DNA from: Geodermatophilus dictyosporus
GTDB taxonomy: Bacteria > Actinomycetota > Actinomycetes > Mycobacteriales > Geodermatophilaceae
Assembly: GCF_900115505.1 (NCBI RefSeq)
Contig: NZ_FOWQ01000005.1
Span: forward strand, 124,001-188,000
DNA: 64,000 nucleotides
Direction of reading: 5' to 3'
The notes beneath the pieces were generated by a model. It had not been told where the DNA came from, made no database searches, and saw nothing but the letters and a program-made list of their open reading frames with translations. The translations under genes and the position numbers were made by a program. This document shows, piece after piece, positions 42,971 to 50,679 of the stretch. The stretch's first letter is position 1; each line of letters begins with the position of its first letter.

Positions 42971-42982
42971 GGGGGTCCTCCC

Positions 42983-43753
42983 TCAGGCGTCGGGGGCGGG
43001 GAACCGCGGCCGGCGCTTCTCCAGGAACGCGGTCGCGCCCTCGGCCATGTCCGGGCTGCCGATGGCCTGCACCAGCATCCCGAGGCCGTTGGTGAAGGAG
43101 TCCCGCGCGGCGTTCCACCAGACGTTGGAGCTCACCTTCGCGATCTCCAGGTAGCGCGGGCTGAGCACCGACAGCTCGTCGACCAGCGCGTCGACCGCGG
43201 CCACCAGCTCGTCGTCGGGGACGACGGCGTTGACCAGCCCGAGCTCCAGCGCCTGCGCGGCGGTGTAGCGCCGGCACAGGAACGCCATCTCCTTGGCCCG
43301 CTTCTCCCCGATCTGCACGCCCAGCACGTTGGTGGCGCCGGTGACCGGGGCGCTGCCGACCCGCGGGCCGGTCTGCCCGAAGGTGGCCGACTCGGCCGCG
43401 ATCGCCAGGTCGCAGGCGACGACGAGCTCGTTGCCCCCGCCGGCGGCCGGGCCGTTCACCGCCGCGACGACCGGCCGGGGGTGGTTGCGGATCGCGTCGA
43501 ACAGCCGCAGGGACGACCGGTAGAGCCCGCGCATGCTCGTCACGTCGGGTGCGGACAGGTTGGTCAGCGCCCCGCCGGCGCAGAACGACCCGGGCACCCC
43601 CGTGACGACGACGGCGCGGCTGCGGGTGCTGCCGTCGAGCGCCTCGACGACGGCCTCGGCCATCTCCGGGTCGTAGGCGTTGCGCCGGTCGGGCCGGTTG
43701 AGGGTGATCCAGGTGGCGTCGCCGCGCTGGTCGACCAGGACGCTGTCAGCCAC
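42983..43753 (-). CDS. Crotonase-family enzyme, BadI/MenB-like
   Basis: 256 residues. Oxyanion segments SFCAGGALTNL and VNGPAAGGGNELVVACDLAI are followed by FGQTGPRVGSAPVTGATNV and GEKRAKEMAFLCRRYTAAQA. These segments are those shared by dihydroxynaphthoyl-CoA synthase and by BadI, the 2-ketocyclohexanecarboxyl-CoA ring-opening hydrolase. A ring-cleaving role for an alicyclic beta-keto acyl-CoA is therefore plausible. The GTG start overlaps the amidohydrolase stop by 8 nt. Confidence 0.78.
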   Translation of the reverse strand: MADSVLVDQRGDATWITLNRPDRRNAYDPEMAEAVVEALDGSTRSRAVVVTGVPGSFCAGGALTNLSAPDVTSMRGLYRSSLRLFDAIRNHPRPVVAAVNGPAAGGGNELVVACDLAIAAESATFGQTGPRVGSAPVTGATNVLGVQIGEKRAKEMAFLCRRYTAAQALELGLVNAVVPDDELVAAVDALVDELSVLSPRYLEIAKVSSNVWWNAARDSFTNGLGMLVQAIGSPDMAEGATAFLEKRRPRFPAPDA

Positions 43754-44582
43754 GGGCGGTCTCCTCCGGGACGGACGGCCCGGGCAGCGGCTCGCCGTCG
43801 GACAGGCCCATGAGCCGGGCGAAGTTGCCGCCGAGGATGCCGGCGGTGGTCTCCTCGTCGTAGCCCAGCGCCCGGATCGCGGCGATCTCGCGCGCCGGGT
43901 CGGCCATCGGCCAGTCCGAGCCGAACACGATCCGGTCGGCGCCGTGCCGGTCGATGATCGACCGCACCCGCTCCGGGGCGAGCTCGGCCATGGTCGGCGG
44001 CCACGACGTCTCCAGGAACACCGGGAGCCCCAGCAGCTCCTCCTCGGCCTCCTCGAGGCGGTGGTAGCCGCCGAAGTGGCAGGCGATCAGCCGCAGGTCG
44101 GGGAAGCGCCGGACGATGTCGCGGACCATGCCCGGCGTCGCGCGCTCGTTGCTCTCCGCGTCACCGCCCCTGCCGACGTGCGCGATGACCGCGATCTCCG
44201 AGCCGAAGGCCTCGAGCAGGTCCCACACGCGCGGGTCGGAGTAGGCGAAGCCCTGGAACAGGGAGTGCAGCTTGACCCCGGGGATGCCGTTGCGGCGCAG
44301 CGAGGCGAGGTTCTCCTCGACCGGCAGGTCCGGGTGCACGGTGCCGAAGCCGAGCAGCGACCCGCCGCGGCTGCTCGCGACGAACCGGTTGGTGCCGTCG
44401 ACGTACCTCGCGCTGTCGGCGATCCCGAGCAGCACCCCCCGGTCGACGCCGGAGCGCTCGAGCACGCCGGGCAGGGTGGAGATCTTGCCGTCGCCGACCC
44501 GGGGCAGCTGCGGCACCCGCGGCCCGAGCGCCCGCTCGGCGATCCGGTCGGGCCAGGCGTGGCAGTGGACGTCGATGATCAC
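43746..44582 (-). CDS. Amidohydrolase-family metal enzyme (ACMSD-like)
   Basis: 278 residues starting with a GTG and VIIDVHCHAWPDR, whose HxH begins the metal site. IAHVGRG, CHFGGYHRLEE and GSDWPMADP provide the further His and Asp ligands expected for the TIM-barrel amidohydrolase_2 family (decarboxylases and hydrolases). The start overlaps the upstream SDR stop (GTGA). Its reaction in this pathway is not clear; C-C hydrolysis or decarboxylation are options. Confidence 0.8.
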   Translation of the reverse strand: MIIDVHCHAWPDRIAERALGPRVPQLPRVGDGKISTLPGVLERSGVDRGVLLGIADSARYVDGTNRFVASSRGGSLLGFGTVHPDLPVEENLASLRRNGIPGVKLHSLFQGFAYSDPRVWDLLEAFGSEIAVIAHVGRGGDAESNERATPGMVRDIVRRFPDLRLIACHFGGYHRLEEAEEELLGLPVFLETSWPPTMAELAPERVRSIIDRHGADRIVFGSDWPMADPAREIAAIRALGYDEETTAGILGGNFARLMGLSDGEPLPGPSVPEETARG

Positions 44583-45331
44583 GGTTGTCCTCCGTCGACG
44601 GTGACGATCGACCCGGTCGTGAACGACGACCAGTCGCCGGCCAGGTACAGGGCGGTCCCCACGACCTCCGACGGCTGCCCGCCCCGGCGCAGGGCGAAAC
44701 CGGCCGCGCGCCGGCCGAAGGCCTCCATGTCCCAGGCGGCGGACACGTCGGTGAGGAAGGTGCCGCACATGATCGCGTTCACCCGGACCGACGGCCCGAA
44801 CGCGTGCGCCAGGCCCACGGTGACCGCGTTGAGCCCGGCCTTGGCCGCGGCGTAGGGCACGATGTCGGCCCGCGGGCGGACCGCGCCGGTGCTGGAGACG
44901 TTGATGATCGAGCCGCCCTCGCCGGCGGCCATGCGCGTGCCGACCAGCGCGGCCAGCCGGAACGGGCCCTTGAGGTTGACCCCGAGCACCTTGTCGAAGA
45001 GCTCCTCGGAGACGTCGGCGACGGTGTCGTAGCGCGGGCTCATCCCGGCGTTGTTCACCAGGACGTCGACCCGGCCGAACTCGCCGTAGACGGTCTCGAC
45101 CAGCGCGTCGAGCGCCTCCCAGCGGCCCACGTGCGCCGCCACCGGCAGCGCCCGCCGCCCGGTGGTCTCCCGCACCTCGGCCGCCGTCTTCTCGCAGCTG
45201 GCCAGGTCCCGGCTGGCGACGACGACGTCGGCGCCGGCCGCGGCCAGCCCGAGCACCATCTCCCGGCCCAGCCCGCGGCTGCCGCCGGTGACGAGCGCGA
45301 CCTTGCCGGAGAGGTCGACGGCGGTGCTCAC
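44579..45331 (-). CDS. Classical SDR family oxidoreductase
   Basis: A 250-residue classical short-chain dehydrogenase with TGGSRGLGREM, NNAGMSPRYD, Ser in NVSSTGA, Tyr/Lys in YAAAKAG and an SIVTVDGGQP ending. It lacks the mycofactocin-subfamily insertions seen in the other four SDRs here, so free NAD(P) is probably its cofactor. It may act on a 3-hydroxyacyl-CoA. Start and stop both overlap neighbouring genes. Confidence 0.87.
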   Translation of the reverse strand: MSTAVDLSGKVALVTGGSRGLGREMVLGLAAAGADVVVASRDLASCEKTAAEVRETTGRRALPVAAHVGRWEALDALVETVYGEFGRVDVLVNNAGMSPRYDTVADVSEELFDKVLGVNLKGPFRLAALVGTRMAAGEGGSIINVSSTGAVRPRADIVPYAAAKAGLNAVTVGLAHAFGPSVRVNAIMCGTFLTDVSAAWDMEAFGRRAAGFALRRGGQPSEVVGTALYLAGDWSSFTTGSIVTVDGGQP

Positions 45332-46554
45332 GCCGCGCGCACCGGGGTCGGGCCGACGACGTCGCTGCTGCCGAGCCGGGCGATCTCGTCGGGCGGGAGA
45401 CCGAGCAGGCCGGTGAGCGCCGACTCGGTGTGCTCGCCGATCGCGGGCACGCCCTCGTACACCGGCCCGGCGTAGCTGCCCATGTGCAGCACCGGACCGG
45501 GCACCAGCACGCGGCCCAGCCGGGTGCCGGCGAGCTCGACCAGGGTCCGCTCGCGGAAGTGCGGGTCCTCGACGATGTCGCGGGCGTCGTTGACCGGCGC
45601 GGCGACCACCTCGTGCGCGTCGAGGTCGGCGAGCACGTCGGCCCGCGGCCGCTGCGCGACCCACTCCGACACGTGCTCCTGCAGCTCCTCGTTGTTCGCC
45701 ATCCGGGCCACGTTGGTGGCGAACTTCGGGTCGTCCTTGAACTCCGGGCGGCCCATCGCGTCGAACAGCCGCAGCGCGATGGTCTGGTTGGACGCCGCGA
45801 TCGACAGCCACTGCCCGTCGGCGGCCTGGTAGATGCCGCGCGGGGACGCCGAGCCCGACCCGTTGCCGACCCGCTCCTGGATGAACCCGGTGGCGGTGTA
45901 GTTCACGATCAGGTCGCCGAGGATGAACATCAGCGGCTCGTAGAGCGCCACGTCGACGACGTCCCCGCGGCCGGTGCGCGAGCGGTTGAACAGCGCCGTC
46001 GTCGTCCCGAACGCGGCCGACAGGCCGGCGATGGAGTCGGCGAAGCCGAACGGCGGCGAGGTGGGCGGCGTCTCCGGCCACCCGTTGACGTAGGCGTAGC
46101 CGCTGGCGGTCTCGGCCACCGTGCCGAACCCCGGCCGCGCCCGGTACGGACCGGTCTGGCCGAAGCCGGAGACGCGGGTCAGCACCAGGCCGGGGTTCTC
46201 GGCGGAGAGGGTGTCGTAGCCCAGTCCCCAGTCCTCCAGCCGGCCGGGCCGGAAGGACTCGACGACGACGTCGACCTTCGCGGCGAGCCGGCGGACCAGG
46301 TCGCGGCCCTCGGGCCGGCGCAGGTCGATGCCGACGGACTCCTTGCCGCTGTTGAGCCGGGCGAAGCCGAGGGAGAGCCCCTCGTGCTGCGGCGTCCACT
46401 GCCGGGCGAAGTCGCCGGTGCGCGGGTCCTCGACCTTGACCACCCGGGCGCCGAAGTCGCGCAGCATCCGGCCGGCCGTCGGGGCGGCGTACATCGTCCC
46501 CAGCTCGAGGACGGTGACCCCCGCCAGCGGCGGCGTGCCCGTGTCGGTCGTCAT
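45328..46554 (-). CDS. CaiB/BaiF-family CoA-transferase (class III)
   Basis: 408 residues from the ATG at 46554 (GGGGGAA upstream). VLELGTMYAAPTAGRMLRD, GARVVKVEDPRTGDFAR, the catalytic Asp region SFGFADSIAGLSAAF-like (PFGFADSIAG) and GDVVDVALYE match formyl-CoA/carnitine-CoA transferases. It would move CoA between carboxylic acids without ATP. It is between an ALDH gene and an SDR gene in a long coupled operon. Confidence 0.88.
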   Translation of the reverse strand: MTTDTGTPPLAGVTVLELGTMYAAPTAGRMLRDFGARVVKVEDPRTGDFARQWTPQHEGLSLGFARLNSGKESVGIDLRRPEGRDLVRRLAAKVDVVVESFRPGRLEDWGLGYDTLSAENPGLVLTRVSGFGQTGPYRARPGFGTVAETASGYAYVNGWPETPPTSPPFGFADSIAGLSAAFGTTTALFNRSRTGRGDVVDVALYEPLMFILGDLIVNYTATGFIQERVGNGSGSASPRGIYQAADGQWLSIAASNQTIALRLFDAMGRPEFKDDPKFATNVARMANNEELQEHVSEWVAQRPRADVLADLDAHEVVAAPVNDARDIVEDPHFRERTLVELAGTRLGRVLVPGPVLHMGSYAGPVYEGVPAIGEHTESALTGLLGLPPDEIARLGSSDVVGPTPVRAA

Positions 46555-46571
46555 GTCGTTCCCCCTGGTCG

Positions 46572-48044
46572 TCACGGCCGCCACTGGACGTGCTGCGGCT
46601 CGAGGTACTCGCGGATGCCCCACTCGCCGACCTCGCGGCCGACGCCGGAGAGGCCGAAGCCGCCGAAGGGCGCGTCGGGCCGCATGTTGCCGCCGCCGTT
46701 GACCCACACCGTCCCCGAGCGCAGCCGCCCGGCCAGCGCCCGGCCGTGCTCGACGTCGGGGGTGTAGACGTTGGCGGCCAGCCCGTAGGCGGTGTCGTTG
46801 GCCAGCGCGACCGCCTCCTCCTCGGTGGCGAAGGGGACGACGACGCCGACCGGGCCGAACACCTCGGTCTGCACGAGGCGGTTGCCGTGCGGGAGCCCGG
46901 TGAACACGACCGGGTTGACGAAGTAGCCGCGGTCGGGGACGGGGGTGTCCAGCGAGAGCACGATCTCGCCGCCGTCGGCCAGCCCGCCGTCGACGAAGGA
47001 CTGCACCCGCTGCCGGTGGTCCTCGCGGATCATCGGGCCGATGTTCACCTCGCGGTCCCACGGGTCGCCGACCTTCAGCGCGGGGAACGCCTCCCGCGAG
47101 GCGGCGAGGAAGTCGTCGACCAGGCTCTCGTGCACCAGCATCCGGGCCAGCGCGGCGCAGCCCTGGCCGCCGTTGCGCGCCCACCGCAGGTGGATGTCGC
47201 GGGCCAGCGCCGCGACGTCGATCCCCGGCAGCAGGATGTTCGGCGACTTGCCGCCGAGCTCGAGGGTCACGCCCTTCAGCCCGCGGGCGGCCTGCTCCAT
47301 GATCCGCGCGCCGACGGCGTCGGAGCCGGTGAACGACACCCGGTCGACGCCGGGGTGGGTGGTCAGGTGCTGCCCGACCGAGGGCCCGTCGCCGACGAGC
47401 ACGTTGATGACGCCGGCGGGGATGCCGGCCTCCTCGAACAGCTCGCCCATCCACAGCGTGGTCAGCGGGGTCCGCGGGGAGGGCAGCAGCACGGTGGTGC
47501 ACCCGGCCGCCAGCGCCGCCCCGAACTTGAAGACGGCGAGGTTGATCGGGTAGTTGTAGCCGGTGATGCAGGCGACCACGCCGGCCGGCCGGTAGGCCAC
47601 CTCGGAGTAGCTGAGCACCGGGTCGTGCCAGGGCCCGAGCTGCACGGTCCGGTCCAGCAGCGCCGCCTCGGCCATCCAGCGCAGGTGGGTGATGCCCAGC
47701 CGCACCTGCATGACCTCGGCGAAGGCCACCGGGGTGCCGACCTCGTTGACGATCGAGGCGGTGAGCCGCTCGACGTTGGCCTCGAACACGTCGGCCAGCC
47801 GGGAGATCGCCGCGCTGCGCTCCCGCGGGCTCGCCTCCGCCCACGCCGGGAAGGCGCGGCGGGCGGCGTCGACCGCGGCGTCCACCTGCGCGGTCGACGC
47901 CGTCGGCACGGTCGCCGTGACCTGCTCGGTGGCGGGGTTGACCGCCTCGACGGCCGGCCCCTCCCCCGCGACGAGCCGGCCGTCGATCAGCAGCTCGCGC
48001 GTGGTGGGGACCCAGGTGCGCAGGTCCGGCTGGGTGGCGGTCAT
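46572..48044 (-). CDS. Aldehyde dehydrogenase 1 with altered cofactor site
   Basis: 490 residues. Catalytic Glu262 is in ELGGKSPN and nucleophile Cys296 in NGGQGCAALAR. NAD-site sequence is unusual: TVLLPSPRTPL (184-194) replaces the customary V-x-K-x-x-E-x-T-P, so the ribose-binding Lys is Leu187 and the following acidic residue is Pro190. The Asn of the oxyanion hole is kept (GYNYP). It probably oxidises an aldehyde acid of the pathway. Its start overlaps the MaoC gene stop (ATGA). Confidence 0.85.
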   Translation of the reverse strand: MTATQPDLRTWVPTTRELLIDGRLVAGEGPAVEAVNPATEQVTATVPTASTAQVDAAVDAARRAFPAWAEASPRERSAAISRLADVFEANVERLTASIVNEVGTPVAFAEVMQVRLGITHLRWMAEAALLDRTVQLGPWHDPVLSYSEVAYRPAGVVACITGYNYPINLAVFKFGAALAAGCTTVLLPSPRTPLTTLWMGELFEEAGIPAGVINVLVGDGPSVGQHLTTHPGVDRVSFTGSDAVGARIMEQAARGLKGVTLELGGKSPNILLPGIDVAALARDIHLRWARNGGQGCAALARMLVHESLVDDFLAASREAFPALKVGDPWDREVNIGPMIREDHRQRVQSFVDGGLADGGEIVLSLDTPVPDRGYFVNPVVFTGLPHGNRLVQTEVFGPVGVVVPFATEEEAVALANDTAYGLAANVYTPDVEHGRALAGRLRSGTVWVNGGGNMRPDAPFGGFGLSGVGREVGEWGIREYLEPQHVQWRP

Positions 48045-48556
48045 GCCCGCTGCTCCTCGGTCACGGGGGTGTCGTCGCCGAGCACCCGCGGGTTGGAGCC
48101 GCCGTGCTCGGGGCTCCTGGCCATCAGGCCGACGCGGGTGCACCGCATGACCAGCGTGTCGTCCTGGTTGTAGCCGCGGTGCTCGAACCAGACGATCCCG
48201 CTGTCGGTGCGGCTGCGGCTCTCGCGCTTGTCGAGGATCGTCGTCTCCCCGCGCAGGGTGTCGCCGTGGAACACGGGGTGGGGGAACTCGACCTTGTCGT
48301 AGCCGAGGTTCCCCAGTGTGGTCCCGAAGGTCAGCTCCAGCACGTGGAAGCCGCCGACCAGGGCGAGGGTGAACAGGCTGTTGAACAGCGGCCGGCCGTG
48401 GATGGTGCCCTTGGCGAACTCGTGGTCGAGGTGCAGCGGCTGCGTGTTCATCGTCAGCGACGTGAAGAGCACGTTGTCGCTCTCGGTGACGGTGCGGGTG
48501 AACGGGTGCCGGTAGACCCGGCCGACCTCGAACTCCTCGAAGTACAGACCTCGCAC
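48041..48556 (-). CDS. MaoC-family hydratase (mesaconyl-CoA-hydratase-like)
   Basis: 171 residues from a GTG at 48556. It has YFEEFEVGRVYRHPFTRTVTE, MNTQPLHLDHEFA with the hydratase Asn/His/Asp, and FPHPVFHGDTLRGET. This form is often found beside a CitE-type lyase, as here (2-nt gap). The pair resembles mesaconyl-CoA hydratase with methylmalyl-CoA lyase. The exact substrate is inferred only from that company. Confidence 0.82.
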   Translation of the reverse strand: MRGLYFEEFEVGRVYRHPFTRTVTESDNVLFTSLTMNTQPLHLDHEFAKGTIHGRPLFNSLFTLALVGGFHVLELTFGTTLGNLGYDKVEFPHPVFHGDTLRGETTILDKRESRSRTDSGIVWFEHRGYNQDDTLVMRCTRVGLMARSPEHGGSNPRVLGDDTPVTEEQRA

Positions 48557-48558
48557 GG

Positions 48559-49485
48559 TCAGCGCCCTCCCTCGGGTGCGTCGATGGTGGCGACGGGGAC
48601 GCTGGTCGCCCCCGGGAGCGAGCGGGCGTGGGCGAGCCAGTCGCGGGCGGTGTCCGCGTGCGCCTTGTCGATGTGCACGCCGCGGTAGCGGACCGCTCCG
48701 GAGCCCTCGGCCGCGGCCGCCTCGTAGGCCGCGACCAGGCCCTCGTGGAAGTCCACCTCGTCGGCGGTGGGCGTGAACGCCTCGTTGACCACCGGCACGT
48801 GGCTCGGGTGGATCGCGATCATGCCGCGGAAGCCGAGCTGGCGGCCCTTCTCGGCGAAGGTCTTGAGGCCCACGACGTCGTCGAGGCGCTCCCACAGCCC
48901 GGTCAGCGGGTGGATCCCCGCCTCGCGGCAGGCCAGCAGCACCCGGCTGCGCAGGTAGAGGGTCTCCTCCCCCTCCGGTGTCCAGCGGTAACCGACGGCA
49001 CGCGCGATGTCGGCGTGCTCGGCGGTCGGGCCGATCATGGCACCCACCCGCGGCGACGCCGCCGCGATCTCCCGGGCGTTCTGGATGGCCGCCACCATCT
49101 CCACCGGGACGATGTACTCCAGCCCCGTGACCCCGTTGCGGGCCTCGAAGTGGTCGAGCAGCGCGTCGTAGCGCAGCACGTCGGTCGCCGTGTCGACCTT
49201 GGGGGCGAACACACCGGTCAGCCCCGGGACGACGACGGCCTCGAGGTCGGCGCCGGTCAGCCGGGTGTCGAGCGGGTTGACTCGGACGAACAGCCCGACC
49301 CCGGGGTCGCGCCCACGGACGGCGCGGATCGAGGCGGCGACGGTCTCCCGGGCGCCGGCCTTGAGGTCGGCGGGCACGGAGTCCTCGAGGTCGAGGACGA
49401 CGCAGTCGGCGCCGGAGGCCAGCGCCTTGTCGATCCACTGCGGCTTGTGGCCGGGGACGAACAGGACCGAGCGGTACGGGACCAT
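48559..49485 (-). CDS. HpcH/HpaI aldolase / CitE-type CoA lyase
   Basis: A 308-residue TIM-barrel lyase with RSVLFVPGHKPQW, CVVLDLEDSVP (magnesium/substrate region), LFVRVNPLDTRLTG, PKVDTATDV and IVPVEMVAAIQNA with a ligand Glu. Such enzymes split malyl-, methylmalyl- or citramalyl-CoA type esters. It follows the acyl-CoA dehydrogenase and precedes the MaoC hydratase in one operon, so the three could oxidise, hydrate and cleave the same branched acyl-CoA. Confidence 0.87.
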   Translation of the reverse strand: MVPYRSVLFVPGHKPQWIDKALASGADCVVLDLEDSVPADLKAGARETVAASIRAVRGRDPGVGLFVRVNPLDTRLTGADLEAVVVPGLTGVFAPKVDTATDVLRYDALLDHFEARNGVTGLEYIVPVEMVAAIQNAREIAAASPRVGAMIGPTAEHADIARAVGYRWTPEGEETLYLRSRVLLACREAGIHPLTGLWERLDDVVGLKTFAEKGRQLGFRGMIAIHPSHVPVVNEAFTPTADEVDFHEGLVAAYEAAAAEGSGAVRYRGVHIDKAHADTARDWLAHARSLPGATSVPVATIDAPEGGR

Positions 49486-49502
49486 CGCCGGCGCGCCTCC
49501 TC

Positions 49503-50669
49503 TCAGTAGCTGCGGGGCAGGCCGAGCACGTGCTCGGCGGTGTAGTTGAGGACCATCTCCTGGCTGATCGGCGCGATCCGCATCAGCCGCGCCTCGCGGA
49601 AGTACCGCTCGACGTGGAACTCCTTGCCGTACCCGAACCCGCCGTGCACCTGCAGCGCGACGTCGGCGGCGAGGAACCCGGCCTCGGCGCAGAGGAACTT
49701 CGCCGCGTTGGCCTCCCGGCCGCAGGGCAGCCCGCGGTCGACGAGCCAGGCCGCCTTCTGCACGACCTGCTCGGCGGCGTCGAGGCGGATCGCGGCGTCG
49801 GCGAGCTGGAAGGAGATGCCCTGGTTCTGCCCGATCGGCCGGCCGAACACCTCCCGCTGCCTGGCGTACTCCACGCCGCGGCGCAGCGCCGCCCGGCCGA
49901 GGCCCAGCGCGGCGTTGGCGCTGATCACCCGCTCGGCGTTGAGTCCGCCGAGGATCGTGCGGAACCCGTGCCCGACCTCGCCGACCACGTCCTCGTCGGC
50001 GACGAACAGGTCGTCGATGAACAACTCGTTGGTGTCGACGGCGTTGCGGCCCATCTTGGGGATCTCGCGGATCTGCACGTGCTCGCGGTCGACCGGCGCG
50101 AAGAACAGCGTCAGGCCCGCCGTCTTCTTCGCCTGCGGGTCGCGTGGGCTGGTGCGGGCCAGCAGCAGCATCCGCTGCGCCTCCTGCGCCTTGGTGATCC
50201 ACACCTTCTTGCCCGAGACCAGCCAGCCGCCGTCGACCTTGCGCGCGGTGGTGGAGATGTTGGTGGTGTCGGTACCGGCGTCGGGCTCGGTGACGGCGAA
50301 CGAGACGTGCAGCTCCCCGCTCGCCGCCTGCGGCAGGAACCGCCGCTTGAGCGACTCCGAGCCGTGCTCGATGACCGGGTGGAAGCCGAAGATGCCGATG
50401 TGCACGGCGCTGCAGCCGCCCATGCCGGCGCCCGACGCCGAGATCTCGTACTCGACCAGCGCCGCCTCGGTGACGCCGAGCCCGCCGCCGCCGTACTCCT
50501 CCGGGATGGTCAGGCCGAGCCAGCCGGCGTCCTTCACCGCGTCGTAGAACCCCCACGGGAACTCGTGCGAGGTGTCGTGCTCCATCCAGTACTCGTCCGG
50601 GAAGGCCTTGCACAGGGCCCGGACGGCCTCGCGGATCTCCCGGTGGGTGGGGTCCTCGGTGAAGTCCAC
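49503..50669 (-). CDS. Acyl-CoA dehydrogenase
   Basis: 388 residues of the FAD-dependent family. FAVTEPDAGTDTTNI and WITKAQEAQRML form the flavin site, GVEYARQREVFGRPIGQNQ the C-terminal helix region, and QVHGGFGYGKEFHVERYFR the dimer/FAD motif. A Glu in ISQEMV aligns with the catalytic-base position of medium-chain enzymes. It introduces the alpha,beta double bond. It is 10 nt downstream of the ligase gene. Confidence 0.92.
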   Translation of the reverse strand: MDFTEDPTHREIREAVRALCKAFPDEYWMEHDTSHEFPWGFYDAVKDAGWLGLTIPEEYGGGGLGVTEAALVEYEISASGAGMGGCSAVHIGIFGFHPVIEHGSESLKRRFLPQAASGELHVSFAVTEPDAGTDTTNISTTARKVDGGWLVSGKKVWITKAQEAQRMLLLARTSPRDPQAKKTAGLTLFFAPVDREHVQIREIPKMGRNAVDTNELFIDDLFVADEDVVGEVGHGFRTILGGLNAERVISANAALGLGRAALRRGVEYARQREVFGRPIGQNQGISFQLADAAIRLDAAEQVVQKAAWLVDRGLPCGREANAAKFLCAEAGFLAADVALQVHGGFGYGKEFHVERYFREARLMRIAPISQEMVLNYTAEHVLGLPRSY

Positions 50670-50679
50670 GGCGGTCTCC

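Noticed and set aside
44579-45331. A fifth mycofactocin-coupled SDR.
   Set aside because: This SDR has classical length and lacks the subfamily insertions, so a free-cofactor enzyme is more likely.
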